A stretch of DNA of 64,000 nucleotides from JAJDXO01 sp965207535 (GCA_965207535.1 CBDBMR010000017.1:124001-188000), one strand, 5' to 3'; numbered from the stretch's first letter, positions 16,874 through 26,528 are shown. The notes: generated by a model from the sequence alone, not told the origin. Translations and numbers: made by a program.

Positions 16874-18691
16874 GTGGCTCTGAACGAAACAGTGACGCCG
16901 CCGCAGGACATCTCGACCGCCGGTCTGGTCAAACGCCTGGTGAAAGAGCATGTCCGCCCCTATGCGGGCTGGATTGTCGTCGCATTGATCGCGATGGCGA
17001 TTGTCGCCGCTATGGTAGGCCTGAGCGCCTGGCTGATGGACCCGGTGGTCAACCGCATCTTCATCGAGAAGCGGGAGGATTTGCTTCTACTGATTGGCGG
17101 CGCGGTGCTGGTGACATTCCTGATCAAGGGTGTCGCCAACTATGCCCAATCCGCGCTAATGGCGTTTGTCGGACAGCGGATCATCACCGACGCCCAGCAT
17201 AGGCTCTATGCTCATCTCACCCGGATGGAACTGGCGTTCTTCCAAAACGAGGCCTCCGGCGGACTAATTTCCCGCTTCACCGTCGACATCAACATGATGC
17301 GCGCGGCAGTCACCAACGCGCTCACCGGCCTCGGAAAGGATAGCCTGTCCTTGATCGGCCTGGTCGCGGTGATGTTTATCCAGGATTGGCAACTGGCCAT
17401 CATTTCCTTCATCGTTTTCCCGCCGGCGGTGTTCGCCATTGCCCGGCTCGGCAAACGCATCCGCAAAGTAACCGTCAACACCCAGGCAGAGATGGGTGAG
17501 TTGACGACGATCCTCAACCAGACCTTTCAGGGCGCCCGCGTCGTCAAAGCCTATTCCATGGAGGAATACGAAAAAGGCCGGGTCGGCGACGTCGCGGAGC
17601 GCATTTTCCAGCTGGTATTCAAGTCCGCCCGGATTCGCGCCATGGCGAGCCCGATCATGGAAACCCTGGGCGGGGTCGCGGTGGCCCTGGTGATCTTCTA
17701 TGGCGGCTTCCGGGTGATCGGCGGCACCATGGATGCCGGTTCGTTCTTCTCGTTCATCACCGCGCTTCTGATGGCCTACGAGCCGCTGAAGCGGCTCGCC
17801 AATCTCAACGCCAGCCTCCAGGAAGGCTTGGCGGGCGCGCAACGGCTGTTCGCGCTGCTCGACCGGGAACCGGAAATCACGGAGGCGCCGGACGCCAAAC
17901 CGCTCGAAGTGCGGGGCGGCGGTGTCCGGTTCGATAATGTGCGGTTCTCCTACCGTGCGGACCGCCCGGCCCTGATGGGCATGAGCCTCGATGTTCCCGC
18001 CGGCAAAACCGTGGCCCTGGTGGGGCCGTCGGGCGCCGGGAAGTCCACCATCCTCAATCTCATCCCCCGGTTCCATGACGCCGATGCGGGCGCCGTATCC
18101 ATCGACGGCCACGACGTTCGAGGGCTGACCTTCGACAGCCTGCGCGGCGCCATCGCCCTGGTCAGTCAGGAGATCACCCTGTTCGACGACACCATCGGGG
18201 CGAACATCGCCTACGGCCGCCAAAGCGCCTCCGAAGACGAGATCATGCAGGCCGCCCGCGACGCGGCCGCCGACGCCTTCATCCGCGAACTGCCGCAGGG
18301 TTACGGCACGCTGGTCGGCGAGAGGGGCGCGCATCTCTCGGGCGGACAGCGCCAGCGCATCGCCATTGCCCGGGCCATGCTCAAGGACGCGCCGATCCTG
18401 CTGCTCGACGAGGCAACGTCGGCGCTCGACACGGAATCCGAACGTCAGGTTCAGGCGGCGCTTCGGGTTCTCATGCAGGGCCGGACCACGCTTGTCATTG
18501 CCCACCGCCTTTCCACGGTCATGGACGCGGACGTCATCCACGTCGTCGACAGGGGCAAACTGGCCGAAACCGGAAGCCACGCCGAATTGCTTGCCCGCGG
18601 GGGAATATACGCCAAGCTTTACGCGCTCCAGTTCGCCGATCAGGAAGACGCCTCCTTGCCGGATAATGCGGTCGCCGCCGCGGGGGAGTAG
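16874..18691 (+). CDS. msbA: MsbA-like lipid A/lipid ABC exporter (TMD-NBD fusion)
   Basis: A 605-residue half-transporter with six membrane helices in the first 320 residues followed by an ATPase domain. Walker A is GPSGAGKST, the signature is LSGGQRQRIAIARAM, Walker B is ILLLDEATSALD, and the H-loop is VIAHRLST. MsbA flips core-lipid A across the inner membrane. The downstream genes for lipid A and Kdo addition strongly support that role, although other lipid exporters of the family are possible. The start is a GTG; an ATG is not available at the right place. It leads an operon with DUF374, waaA, lpxK and lpxL. Confidence 0.9.
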   Translation: MALNETVTPPQDISTAGLVKRLVKEHVRPYAGWIVVALIAMAIVAAMVGLSAWLMDPVVNRIFIEKREDLLLLIGGAVLVTFLIKGVANYAQSALMAFVGQRIITDAQHRLYAHLTRMELAFFQNEASGGLISRFTVDINMMRAAVTNALTGLGKDSLSLIGLVAVMFIQDWQLAIISFIVFPPAVFAIARLGKRIRKVTVNTQAEMGELTTILNQTFQGARVVKAYSMEEYEKGRVGDVAERIFQLVFKSARIRAMASPIMETLGGVAVALVIFYGGFRVIGGTMDAGSFFSFITALLMAYEPLKRLANLNASLQEGLAGAQRLFALLDREPEITEAPDAKPLEVRGGGVRFDNVRFSYRADRPALMGMSLDVPAGKTVALVGPSGAGKSTILNLIPRFHDADAGAVSIDGHDVRGLTFDSLRGAIALVSQEITLFDDTIGANIAYGRQSASEDEIMQAARDAAADAFIRELPQGYGTLVGERGAHLSGGQRQRIAIARAMLKDAPILLLDEATSALDTESERQVQAALRVLMQGRTTLVIAHRLSTVMDADVIHVVDRGKLAETGSHAELLARGGIYAKLYALQFADQEDASLPDNAVAAAGE

Positions 18692-18700
18692 GCCGCATCC

Positions 18701-19426
18701 ATGGCGACCCCCGGATTCATCAAAGCGATCTCCCGCTCTCCGACCATACGCGCGGCCGCGTGTTTCCTGGGTGCTCAGTACCTGCGGCTGGTGTGGATCA
18801 CGGGAAGATGGCGGGTCGAAGGATTTGAGACGGTTCAGCGATTTTGGGATCAGGACCGGCCGTTCATCGTCTGTTTCTGGCACGGCCGGCTGCTCATGAT
18901 GCCGCTGACGTGGAAGCGCCCGAAATCCTTTCATATGCTCCTGTCCGATCATCCGGATGGTCGGCTGGGTGCGGAAATTGGGGCCCATTTCGGCATCAAG
19001 GGCACCTATGGGTCGTCGACGCGCGGCGGCACCGCCGCGCTCCGGCAGCTGGTGAAAATCCTCAGAGACGGCGGAACCGTCGGCATGACCCCCGATGGGC
19101 CGGCGGGCCCGCGGATGCGGGCGAGCATCGGCGCCGTCGTCCTGGCGCGGCTGTCGGGGGCACCCCTTTTGCCCCTGACATTCTCCAGTTCCTCCCGGCG
19201 GGCGCTGAACAGCTGGGACCGGTTTATCGTGCCGTTTCCCTTCGGCCGCGGCATCATCCGCTGGGGCACCCCGATCGAGGTTCCGAGAGATGCGGATGAC
19301 GACGGGCTCGAGGCTGCCCGGCTTCAGCTCGAAAACGCGATGAACGCGCTCACCGAGGCGACCGACCGGGACTGCGGCCAGGTGCCGGTGGAACCGGCGC
19401 CCGCGGCCGTCGAGGCGGCACCATGA
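18701..19426 (+). CDS. DUF374 lysophospholipid acyltransferase family protein
   Basis: A 241-residue member of the DUF374 family, distantly related to LPLAT acyltransferases. The FWHGRLLMMPL segment (about residue 58) carries the histidine expected in an HX4D/E-type active site, and TPDGPAGPRM near residue 127 is the family's second conserved block. It sits between the MsbA-like exporter and waaA and overlaps waaA by 4 bases (ATGA). It therefore probably acts on lipid A or another envelope lipid at the inner membrane. The exact acyl donor and acceptor are unknown. Confidence 0.87.
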   Translation: MATPGFIKAISRSPTIRAAACFLGAQYLRLVWITGRWRVEGFETVQRFWDQDRPFIVCFWHGRLLMMPLTWKRPKSFHMLLSDHPDGRLGAEIGAHFGIKGTYGSSTRGGTAALRQLVKILRDGGTVGMTPDGPAGPRMRASIGAVVLARLSGAPLLPLTFSSSSRRALNSWDRFIVPFPFGRGIIRWGTPIEVPRDADDDGLEAARLQLENAMNALTEATDRDCGQVPVEPAPAAVEAAP

Positions 19427-20706
19427 TGCTGCCGCTCTACAGGCTGCTGACCACCATCCTGGGTCCGGTGATCGGGATTTATCTGGCGCGCCGCAGGCGT
19501 CTGGGCAAGGAGGACCCGGTTCGGTTTGCCGAACGGCTCGGAACGCCGGGGGTGCCGAGGCCGGAGGGCCGGGTGTTTTGGCTTCATGCGGCCAGTGTCG
19601 GCGAAGCCCAGTCCATGCTGCCGTTGATCGGACACCTTCTGCAGATCCATCCGGATGTTCATTTGCTTTTTACGACGGGGACGGTGTCCTCGGCGCAGAT
19701 GATCGAGGGCCGGCTCCCGCCCCGGGCGATCCACCAATACGTGCCCGTTGACCGGCCGGGCGCCGTCCGGTCGTTCCTCAACCATTGGCAACCCGAAATC
19801 GCGCTGTGGGCTGAAAGCGAGTTTTGGCCCAATCTGATCGATGAGACCCAGCGCCGCGGCATTCCGATGATCCTCATCAACGGCCGGGTATCGCCCCGAT
19901 CCTACCGCGGATGGCAGCGGGCGCCGGGTCTGATACGCGGCCTGCTCAGGCGCTTCGACATGTGTCTCGGGCAAACCGACGGCGATGCGGCACGGCTACG
20001 GGACTTGGGCGCGACCGCCTACAAGTGCGTCGGCAATTTGAAATTCGCGAGCCCGCCGTTAACCGCCGACGATGCGGCGCTTTCGGACCTGGCGGCCAGG
20101 ACCGCCGGCCGGCCCATCTGGATCGCCGCCAGCACCCATGAAGGAGAGGAGAAAATCGCCGCCGCCGTTCACCACGTGCTGAAGGATGAGCACCCGGGGC
20201 TCCTCACCATCATCGCGCCACGCCACGCGCACCGCGGTCCCGGCATCCTGGCATCCCTTGCCAACGGCTCGGCGCCATTACGGCTTCGTTCGAAAGGCGA
20301 ACTCCCCGAGGCGGAGACCGGCATCTATATTGCTGACACGATGGGTGAACTCGGGTTGTTCTTCCGGCTTGCCGATGTGGTCTTCATGGGCAAATCGCTG
20401 GTGCCCTTCGGCGGCCAAAACCCCTTGGAGCCGCTCAAGCTGGACCGGCCGGTCATCCACGGCCCCCACATGGCAAATTTCCAGGACATGGCCGATCATC
20501 TCACCTCCACCGACGGCACGGTGCAGGTGAAGGACGAGGAAGAACTAAGGCGCGCGGTCGACACGCTCCTGAAGGATCATTCCCGCCGCGCAGAACTTGC
20601 CCGAAACGGCCGGTCCTATGCCGACGCCCAATCCAATGTCGTCGAGGCGGTCTCGGCGGAAATCCAACGGCTCCTGAAAAGCGATCATGGCGTTTCGCAC
20701 ACCTGA
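19423..20706 (+). CDS. waaA: 3-deoxy-D-manno-octulosonic acid (Kdo) transferase
   Basis: A 427-residue Kdo transferase of glycosyltransferase family 30 that adds Kdo to lipid IVA on the cytoplasmic face of the inner membrane. It opens with a hydrophobic N-terminal anchor (LYRLLTTILGPVIGIYLARR) and contains RFAERLG, whose glutamate is catalytic in WaaA. IWLHAASVGE-type sequence (VFWLHAASVGEAQ), FTTGTVSSAQMI, and the C-terminal GGQNPLEPLKLDRPVIHGP motif are all typical. It overlaps the DUF374 gene by 4 bases and lpxK by 20 bases, so the operon is tightly coupled. Confidence 0.95.
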   Translation: MMLPLYRLLTTILGPVIGIYLARRRRLGKEDPVRFAERLGTPGVPRPEGRVFWLHAASVGEAQSMLPLIGHLLQIHPDVHLLFTTGTVSSAQMIEGRLPPRAIHQYVPVDRPGAVRSFLNHWQPEIALWAESEFWPNLIDETQRRGIPMILINGRVSPRSYRGWQRAPGLIRGLLRRFDMCLGQTDGDAARLRDLGATAYKCVGNLKFASPPLTADDAALSDLAARTAGRPIWIAASTHEGEEKIAAAVHHVLKDEHPGLLTIIAPRHAHRGPGILASLANGSAPLRLRSKGELPEAETGIYIADTMGELGLFFRLADVVFMGKSLVPFGGQNPLEPLKLDRPVIHGPHMANFQDMADHLTSTDGTVQVKDEEELRRAVDTLLKDHSRRAELARNGRSYADAQSNVVEAVSAEIQRLLKSDHGVSHT

Positions 20707-21691
20707 GTTCTGGTATCAAAGCCGGGGTGTCCTGCCCCTTCTATTGGGTCCATTGGGGTCGGCCTACGGCATCGCGGGACGCCTGCGGCGGAAGATGGCG
20801 ACACCGGCGGCGTGCGGCGTCCCGGTCATTTGCGTCGGCAATGTGGTCGCCGGGGGTGCGGGAAAAACGCCGACCGCGCTCCATGTTGCCGAACGGTGCC
20901 GGCGGGCCGGGATCGACGTCCACTTTCTCAGCCGCGGCTATGGCGGGCGGGAAAAGGGCCCCTTGCGCGTCGACCCGGAAACCCATACGGCGGCGGATGT
21001 CGGCGACGAACCGCTGCTCCTGGCGGGCGCCGCGGCGGCCTGGATTTCCGCCGACCGGCTGGCCGGCGCGCGCGCCGCGGCGGAAGCTGGGGCCCGGTTG
21101 ATCGTCATGGATGACGGTTTTCAGAACCCCGCGCTCGCCAAGGACCTGTCGATCATCGCCATCGACGGGGATGCCGGATTTGGCAACGGCCGGATGATCC
21201 CCGCGGGGCCGCTCCGCGAACTGCCGGCGGAGGCCCTCACGCGGGCGCAGGCGGTGGTGATTATCGGGCGGGACCCGTCCGGCATGTCCGGGCGGTTGCG
21301 TGAGTCCACGGGCGGACGCGTGGCGGTCCTGCCCGGCCGGCTCCAACCCGGACCCGAGATCGAACAGCTCAAGGCAAGGCCGCTGCTCGCCTTCACCGGG
21401 ATCGCCCGGCCGGAAAAATTCTTCAACACCTTGCTGGACAGCGGCTGCGAGCTGACGGCGGCCAGGCCCTATCCCGACCACCACCCGTTCAGCCGGGGCG
21501 AGATCGCCGATCTCCGCAGACAAGCCGGCGACTTGGACGCCGCCCTGGTGACCACGGCCAAGGATTTCGTCCGGCTGCACCCCGAGGACCGCGACGGCGT
21601 CCAGGTCCTCACCGTCGGATTGGCGCTCGAAGACGAGGCGGCATTCGATCGACTCCTGGAACCGGTTCTCGCACAGGCGGGAGCGGGTTGA
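20687..21691 (+). CDS. lpxK: tetraacyldisaccharide 4'-kinase
   Basis: A 334-residue kinase that phosphorylates the 4' position of the lipid A disaccharide. The P-loop lies in GNVVAGGAGKTPTALH (about residues 48-63), and the following FLSRGYGG and DDGFQNPALAKDLSII motifs are the standard LpxK signature. FTGIARPEKFF and YPDHHPFS in the C-terminal part also fit. The N-terminus is amphipathic, in line with a peripheral inner-membrane enzyme. It starts within waaA and its TGA overlaps the lpxL ATG. Confidence 0.95.
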   Translation: MAFRTPEFWYQSRGVLPLLLGPLGSAYGIAGRLRRKMATPAACGVPVICVGNVVAGGAGKTPTALHVAERCRRAGIDVHFLSRGYGGREKGPLRVDPETHTAADVGDEPLLLAGAAAAWISADRLAGARAAAEAGARLIVMDDGFQNPALAKDLSIIAIDGDAGFGNGRMIPAGPLRELPAEALTRAQAVVIIGRDPSGMSGRLRESTGGRVAVLPGRLQPGPEIEQLKARPLLAFTGIARPEKFFNTLLDSGCELTAARPYPDHHPFSRGEIADLRRQAGDLDAALVTTAKDFVRLHPEDRDGVQVLTVGLALEDEAAFDRLLEPVLAQAGAG

Positions 21692-22569
21692 TGTTCCGGC
21701 GCTGGATCATCTATCCCCTCCAGGCGGTGTTTGCGGCCCTCGGCTACGCCGTTCTGGCCGCCCTGCCCGTGGACGCCGCGTCGGCCCTCGGCGCGTGGAC
21801 CGGCCGGACGTTCGGTCCCCGCCTTCGTGCCCACCAAATCGCCCACGACAACCTCAAGCGGATCATGCCGGAACTGGGCGAGACGGAACGCGCGGCCATC
21901 ATCCGGGGTATGTGGGATAACCTGGGGCGCACCGTCGCCGAGTACCCCCATATCCGGAAGTTCAATCCCTACGCGGAAGACGGCCGCATCGAGATCGTCG
22001 GTCTCGAACACATGGAGTCTTTGTGGAACGACGACAAGCCGGGCCTGCTGTTCGGCGGCCATCTGGCCAATTGGGAACTGCAGCCGCTGGCCGTCACCCG
22101 CCGGGGCTGGAACGTGCACCTGGCCTATCGCGCCCTCAATAACCCGCTGGTCGACCGCCTGTTGCGCCGCGGCCGCGACGCCGTCGACGCCGGTCTTTTC
22201 GCCAAGGGGCCGGAGGGAGCGAAGATGGCACTGAAGGCGCTTTCCAACGGTGAGCACGTGGCCATGCTGGTGGATCAAAAAATGAACGACGGAATCCCGG
22301 TTCCGTTCATGGGCGTCGACGCCATGACCGCTCCGGCGGTCGCCAAGTTCGCGTTGCGCTACGACTGCCCGGTCATTCCGGTGCAGGTGGAGCGCCTGCA
22401 GGGCGCCCGGTTCCGGATTACCTTCCATCCCGACCTGGAAAAGCCCGCGACCGGCGACCGGCAGAAGGACGTCGAGGTCATCATGGCCGAGGTGAACGAC
22501 TATCTCGGATCCTGGATTCGCCAGCACCCGGAGCAATGGCTGTGGGTGCACCGGCGCTGGCCGGCTTAA
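21691..22569 (+). CDS. lpxL: lipid A biosynthesis acyltransferase (LpxL/HtrB family)
   Basis: A 292-residue late acyltransferase of lipid A synthesis. An N-terminal hydrophobic anchor is followed by GGHLANWELQPL near residue 120, which contains the catalytic HX4E motif, and by VDQKMNDGIPVPFMG near residue 195. The C-terminal WLWVHRRWP is the usual LpxL/LpxM ending. It adds a secondary acyl chain to Kdo2-lipid IVA. The ATG at 21,691 shares its A with the lpxK TGA. The TAA stop overlaps the stop of the convergent M23 gene in a TTAA. Confidence 0.93.
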   Translation: MFRRWIIYPLQAVFAALGYAVLAALPVDAASALGAWTGRTFGPRLRAHQIAHDNLKRIMPELGETERAAIIRGMWDNLGRTVAEYPHIRKFNPYAEDGRIEIVGLEHMESLWNDDKPGLLFGGHLANWELQPLAVTRRGWNVHLAYRALNNPLVDRLLRRGRDAVDAGLFAKGPEGAKMALKALSNGEHVAMLVDQKMNDGIPVPFMGVDAMTAPAVAKFALRYDCPVIPVQVERLQGARFRITFHPDLEKPATGDRQKDVEVIMAEVNDYLGSWIRQHPEQWLWVHRRWPA

Positions 22570-23417
22570 GGCCCGTTCAGCGGCTGCGGCTTTCCCTCCA
22601 CCAGCAGCGCCGGGTCGATTTCGATATTGCGGACCCGCGCCCCCCAGTGAAGATGCGGGCCCGTTACCCGGCCGGTCTCGCCGATCTTGCCGATCACCTC
22701 GCCCTGCTTCACCCACTGACCGGGCTGCACCGAGGCGTCGCTGAGATGAATATAGACGGTGGTGAAGCCGAGCCCGTGATCCAGGACGATGGACTTGCCG
22801 TTGAAGAACATGTCGGGATGGACCAGTGTCACCTGGCCGTCCGCCGGCGCAATCACCGGCGTGCCGGTGGGCGCCGCAATGTCGACCCCGAAATGGGGCC
22901 GGCGGGGCTCCCCGTTGAGGATGCGCTGCGATCCATAAACGCCGGAGATCAGCCCCCGCACCGGCCAAACGAAACCTGACAGAAACCCAAGCTGAAGCGC
23001 CTTGCCGGAGCGGGCATCCTGCATCAGGAGGCCCTCGGCGCGGATTCGTATCAGGTCTTCGGGATCGGGTGTCACCTTGCGGCGCGGCAGCCCGTCGATC
23101 CGCTGGATGTCGTAGTCGCGTTGATCGATCGCAATGCGCTGTCGTTCCGCATGTCGGCCGGCGAATTGAATATCCAAGTTGGCAATAGGCTCAGCTCCCC
23201 TACTGAAACCCAACAGAAAAAACCCATCGCGGCTTACCGGAACGTCGGCTCCATCGAGCACCACCCTGGCTCCGAGTGCGCCCTGCCCAGCAACCATGCC
23301 GCCTTGAATGAAGTCACCGCGCAGAACCACGCCATTGGGCAACGATATACTTCGATCAGCGGCAAGAGTTTGGGTAGAAGCCAGCGCGCAAACCAATAGC
23401 ACGAGGTGACGAATCAC
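22566..23417 (-). CDS. secreted M23 family metallopeptidase
   Basis: A 283-residue exported peptidase of the LytM/M23 family. The N-terminus IRHLVLLVCALASTQTLAADR is a signal peptide. The catalytic C-terminal domain has PHFGVDIAAPTGTPV (HxxxD zinc ligands) and GPHLHWG (HxH ligand motif) in the last 100 residues. Because all ligands are present it is probably an active peptidoglycan endopeptidase rather than an EnvC-type activator. The start is a GTG overlapping the TGA of xseA (GTGA), which fits translational coupling. Much longer open frames run back inside xseA but lack coding character. Confidence 0.88.
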   Translation of the reverse strand: MIRHLVLLVCALASTQTLAADRSISLPNGVVLRGDFIQGGMVAGQGALGARVVLDGADVPVSRDGFFLLGFSRGAEPIANLDIQFAGRHAERQRIAIDQRDYDIQRIDGLPRRKVTPDPEDLIRIRAEGLLMQDARSGKALQLGFLSGFVWPVRGLISGVYGSQRILNGEPRRPHFGVDIAAPTGTPVIAPADGQVTLVHPDMFFNGKSIVLDHGLGFTTVYIHLSDASVQPGQWVKQGEVIGKIGETGRVTGPHLHWGARVRNIEIDPALLVEGKPQPLNGP

Positions 23418-24877
23418 AGCAGGCTCCCCTGCCCGCCGCCATCGGCGGACGGTTTCTTCCTTCGGACCTTGGGGTTCGGCTTTGCCGCGGCGCCCTCGAT
23501 GGTCGCGCCCACGCTGCCGTCCTGGAAGCGGATCGAAACGGCGCTGCCGGGAGCGGCGTCGCCTGATTTGGTGATGGCTTGGCCGTCGGCGCCGCTGACC
23601 AGCGCGAAGCCGCGCTCCAGCACCCGTTCGTAGGAGAGGCTGTCCAAGAGCCGCGAGACCTCGATCAGCGCTGCCCTCCGGGACCCGAGCACGGTCCGCA
23701 GCACGACCTGCCAGCGCCGGGCGAGGCCGCCGAGCTCCGTCCGTTTGGTGGCCATCAACTGACGCGGATGGGTCAGCCCGCCCGCGAGCTCGATCAATGC
23801 CTGCGCGGGTTCGGTGGTGATCCGTCCGCCCGCGAGCCGCAGCCGCTCGACCCGGTCGTCGAGCCGCTGGGAAACTCCCTCGAGCGCCCGCGCCGGATTG
23901 GCGATGGCGCGGGAAAGCCCGTCCAACTCCGTCTGCCGTTCGGAAACCAAACGCGCCCAGGACCGCGCCAGCCGGGCGCCGTCGCCGGCCACCTGGGCGC
24001 GCAGTTCGCTCATCACCGGCACCGCCAGTTCGGCAGCCGCGGTCGGCGTCGGCGCGCGGAGGTCGGAGGCGAAATCGATCAGCGTGGTATCGGTCTCGTG
24101 GCCCACCGCCGAGATCAACGGAATCTCGCTGCCGGCGGCGGCCCGGACCACGATTTCCTCGTTGAAGGTCCAGAGGTCTTCCAGACTGCCGCCGCCCCGG
24201 GCAACAATCAGCAGGTCCGGCTTCGGGATTTCGGGCGTTCCCCTCATCCGGTTGAAGCCTTCGATGGCGCCCGCCACCTGCTCGGCCGCGCCCTCGCCCT
24301 GCACATTGACGCCCCACAGCAGCACCCGGCGCGGAAAGCGGTCGTTCAGGCGATGGAGGATGTCACGGATCACCGCGCCGGTCGGCGACGTGACCACGCC
24401 GATGACATCGGGAATGTAGGGCAGCGGCCGCTTGCGGTCTTCGTCGAACAGCCCCTCGGCCAGGAGCTTCCTGCGCCGGTCTTCCAGCAGCTTGAGCAGC
24501 GCCCCTTCGCCGGCGATTTCCATGGCATCGATGACGATCTGGTAGCGGGACCTGCCGGGATAGGTGGAGAGCCGCCCGGTGGCGATGACCTCCAGCCCGT
24601 CTTCGGGATCGAGGCCGAGCCGCGGCACCGTGCCCTTCCAGCACACCCCGTCGAGCACCGCCTTGTCGTCCTTCAGGGACAGGTAAATATGTCCCGATGC
24701 CGCCCGGGTGAGCCCGGAAATCTCGCCCCGCACGCGCACCCGGGAGAAGGTCTCCTCGACCGTCCGCTTGAGTGCCTGGGAGATTTCGCTGACCGAAAAC
24801 TCCGGCAGGTTGCCGCCCGGCGCGGCGCCGTCGGCGGGACCAAATCGATCGTCGAAATCCTGGGATGGGATACTCAT
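23414..24877 (-). CDS. xseA: exodeoxyribonuclease VII large subunit
   Basis: A 487-residue large subunit of exonuclease VII, which degrades single-stranded DNA to short oligonucleotides. The N-terminal OB-fold starts at EFSVSEISQALKRTVEETF and includes VRVRGEISGLTRAASGHIYL. The catalytic region has GVVTSPTGAVIRDILHRL and ARGGGSLEDLWTFNEE, with AVGHETDTTLIDFASDLRA following; all are typical of XseA. The small subunit gene xseB is not in the window. It is divergent from purD, with 57 bases between starts. Confidence 0.96.
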   Translation of the reverse strand: MSIPSQDFDDRFGPADGAAPGGNLPEFSVSEISQALKRTVEETFSRVRVRGEISGLTRAASGHIYLSLKDDKAVLDGVCWKGTVPRLGLDPEDGLEVIATGRLSTYPGRSRYQIVIDAMEIAGEGALLKLLEDRRRKLLAEGLFDEDRKRPLPYIPDVIGVVTSPTGAVIRDILHRLNDRFPRRVLLWGVNVQGEGAAEQVAGAIEGFNRMRGTPEIPKPDLLIVARGGGSLEDLWTFNEEIVVRAAAGSEIPLISAVGHETDTTLIDFASDLRAPTPTAAAELAVPVMSELRAQVAGDGARLARSWARLVSERQTELDGLSRAIANPARALEGVSQRLDDRVERLRLAGGRITTEPAQALIELAGGLTHPRQLMATKRTELGGLARRWQVVLRTVLGSRRAALIEVSRLLDSLSYERVLERGFALVSGADGQAITKSGDAAPGSAVSIRFQDGSVGATIEGAAAKPNPKVRRKKPSADGGGQGSLL

Positions 24878-24934
24878 TGCCGGACCGAATCTATGCTACA
24901 AGGGCGCCGACGTACAGAAGGGGCTTTCCCGAAG

Positions 24935-26218
24935 ATGAAGATACTGGTTGTCGGCGGCGGCGGCCGCGAACACGCGCTTGCCTGGGGCCTGTCCCGCTCG
25001 GCCGGCTGCGATGCGCTGTACTGCGCCCCCGGGAACGCGGGCATCGCCGCCCTCGCCGAATGCATCGACGTGGGCGCCGAGGACGTGCCCGGCCTGGTCG
25101 CCCTGGCCAGGGAGAAGTCCGTCGATCTGGTGGTGGTCGGCCCCGAAGCGCCGCTGGTGGCCGGTCTGGTGGACGCGCTGGGCGCGGAAGGCATCGCCGC
25201 CTTCGGCCCGACGGCCGCGGCGGCCATCCTCGAGGGATCGAAGGGCTTCATGAAGGACCTGTTCACCAGGTGCGGCATCCCCACCGCCGCGTATGGACGG
25301 TTCGCCGACCGGGATGAGGCGGTCCGGTACGTGCGGGAACAGGGCGCCCCCATCGTCGTCAAGGCCGACGGCCTGGCGGCCGGCAAGGGCGTCACCCTGT
25401 GCCGGTCCGTCGATGAAGCCATTCAAGCCATCGACGAAGCGATGGTCGACAAAGTGTTCGGCGAAGCCGGCGCGGAAGTGGTGATCGAGGAGTTCCTGGC
25501 CGGCGAGGAGGCGAGTTTCTTCGCGCTGGTCGACGGCAAGACCGCGCTGCCGCTGGCCTCGGCCCAGGACCACAAGGCCGTCCATGACGGCGACACCGGC
25601 CCCAATACGGGCGGCATGGGAGCGTACTCGCCGGCGCCGGTGGTGACATCGGAGATGGCGGACCGGATCATGGACGAGGTGATCCAGCCGACCATCGAGG
25701 GCATGGCCGCCGAAGGGCGCCCCTACCAGGGCGTGCTGTTCGCCGGCCTGATGATCACCGATGACGGGCCCAAGGTGCTCGAATTCAATGTCCGCTTCGG
25801 CGATCCCGAGTGTCAGGTGCTGATGGCCCGGCTCGAGACCGATCTGGCCCGGGTCCTGTCGGCCGCGGCGGAGGGTCGTCTGTCGGAGATCGAGCTGTCC
25901 TGGCGGGACGAGACGGCGCTGGCCGTGGTGATGGCGGCCGAGGGCTATCCCGGCAGCTACGAAAAGGGCACCGAAATCAAAAATCTCGGCGCGGCCGACG
26001 CCATGGACGGGGTCGTCGTCTTCCACGCCGGCACCAAGGCGGCGGACGGCAAGGTGCTGGCGAACGGCGGCCGGGTGCTCGGCGTGACGGCGCTGGGGCG
26101 TTCGGTCAAGGACGCCCAGGCGCGCGCCTACGCGGCGGTCGACGCCGTCGACTGGCCGGACGGGTTCTGCCGCCGGGATATCGGCTGGCGGGCGGTAGCG
26201 CGGGAGGAACAAGGTTGA
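24935..26218 (+). CDS. purD: phosphoribosylamine-glycine ligase
   Basis: A 427-residue ATP-grasp enzyme that makes glycinamide ribonucleotide in purine synthesis. It begins MKILVVGGGGREHALAW and has VVGPEAPLVAGLVDALG, then the ATP-grasp core with VVKADGLAAGKGVTLC, EEFLAGEEASFFALVDG, AQDHKAVHDGDTGPNTGGMG and the magnesium-binding EFNVRFGDPE. The ATG at 24,935 is behind a GAAG; a much longer frame from 23,579 is only the antisense shadow of xseA. A small membrane-protein frame overlaps its stop. Confidence 0.97.
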   Translation: MKILVVGGGGREHALAWGLSRSAGCDALYCAPGNAGIAALAECIDVGAEDVPGLVALAREKSVDLVVVGPEAPLVAGLVDALGAEGIAAFGPTAAAAILEGSKGFMKDLFTRCGIPTAAYGRFADRDEAVRYVREQGAPIVVKADGLAAGKGVTLCRSVDEAIQAIDEAMVDKVFGEAGAEVVIEEFLAGEEASFFALVDGKTALPLASAQDHKAVHDGDTGPNTGGMGAYSPAPVVTSEMADRIMDEVIQPTIEGMAAEGRPYQGVLFAGLMITDDGPKVLEFNVRFGDPECQVLMARLETDLARVLSAAAEGRLSEIELSWRDETALAVVMAAEGYPGSYEKGTEIKNLGAADAMDGVVVFHAGTKAADGKVLANGGRVLGVTALGRSVKDAQARAYAAVDAVDWPDGFCRRDIGWRAVAREEQG

Positions 26219-26466
26219 CCGGCGAACGTTCGATTTGGCGATCCATTCGGCGACATCGTTTCAAGATTCTAATCGCGGCTGTCGTTGTCTATTTTGGCGT
26301 CAGCCTGATTTATGATTTTGATGGAACGCTATCGATCATTGTCGCGTGCGTTCTCGTCGCCCTGTTCATTCAAGCCCCGCTCGCCGCGCTCGGGGAATTA
26401 TTGAAGTGGTGCTTCCGGAAAATTCGGGGAGAGGAACCGGAGCGGCCCGAACCGCCTCAGGCCTAG
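26215..26466 (+). CDS. small single-pass or two-pass membrane protein, hypothetical
   Basis: An 83-residue frame starting with TTG that overlaps the purD TGA (TTGA). A basic N-terminus (RSIRRHRFK) is followed by hydrophobic ILIAAVVVYFGVSLIY and LSIIVACVLVALFIQAPLAAL, then a basic and acidic tail ending in ERPEPPQA. The stop codon TAG is formed by the first bases of the palindromic repeat at 26,464. I do not recognise the family. The coding case rests on the clean membrane-protein pattern and the stop-start overlap with purD. Confidence 0.6.
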   Translation: MTGERSIWRSIRRHRFKILIAAVVVYFGVSLIYDFDGTLSIIVACVLVALFIQAPLAALGELLKWCFRKIRGEEPERPEPPQA

Positions 26467-26528
26467 ATCGGGTCATGTTTTGACGGAACCACGGCACGGT
26501 TTCGTCAAAACATGTGAATCGGCTCTAG
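26464..26528. repeat. CTAG-ended palindromic repeat, copy 1
   Basis: A 65-bp imperfect palindrome starting TAGATCGGGTCATGTTTTGA and ending GTGAATCGGCTCTAG. Its inner arms CATGTTTTGACG and CGTCAAAACATG are perfect complements around AACC..GGTT. A second copy with the same first 55 bases (one change) is at 32,771. This copy fills the space between two convergent genes: its left TAG is the stop of the small membrane protein and its right CTA is the stop of the SH3 gene. It could act as a bidirectional transcript end. Confidence 0.9.

Noticed and set aside
17264..18988. A 574-codon minus-strand frame opposite the MsbA-like gene
   Set aside because: The plus strand carries a complete ABC exporter with all ATPase motifs; the antisense frame has no recognisable domain.
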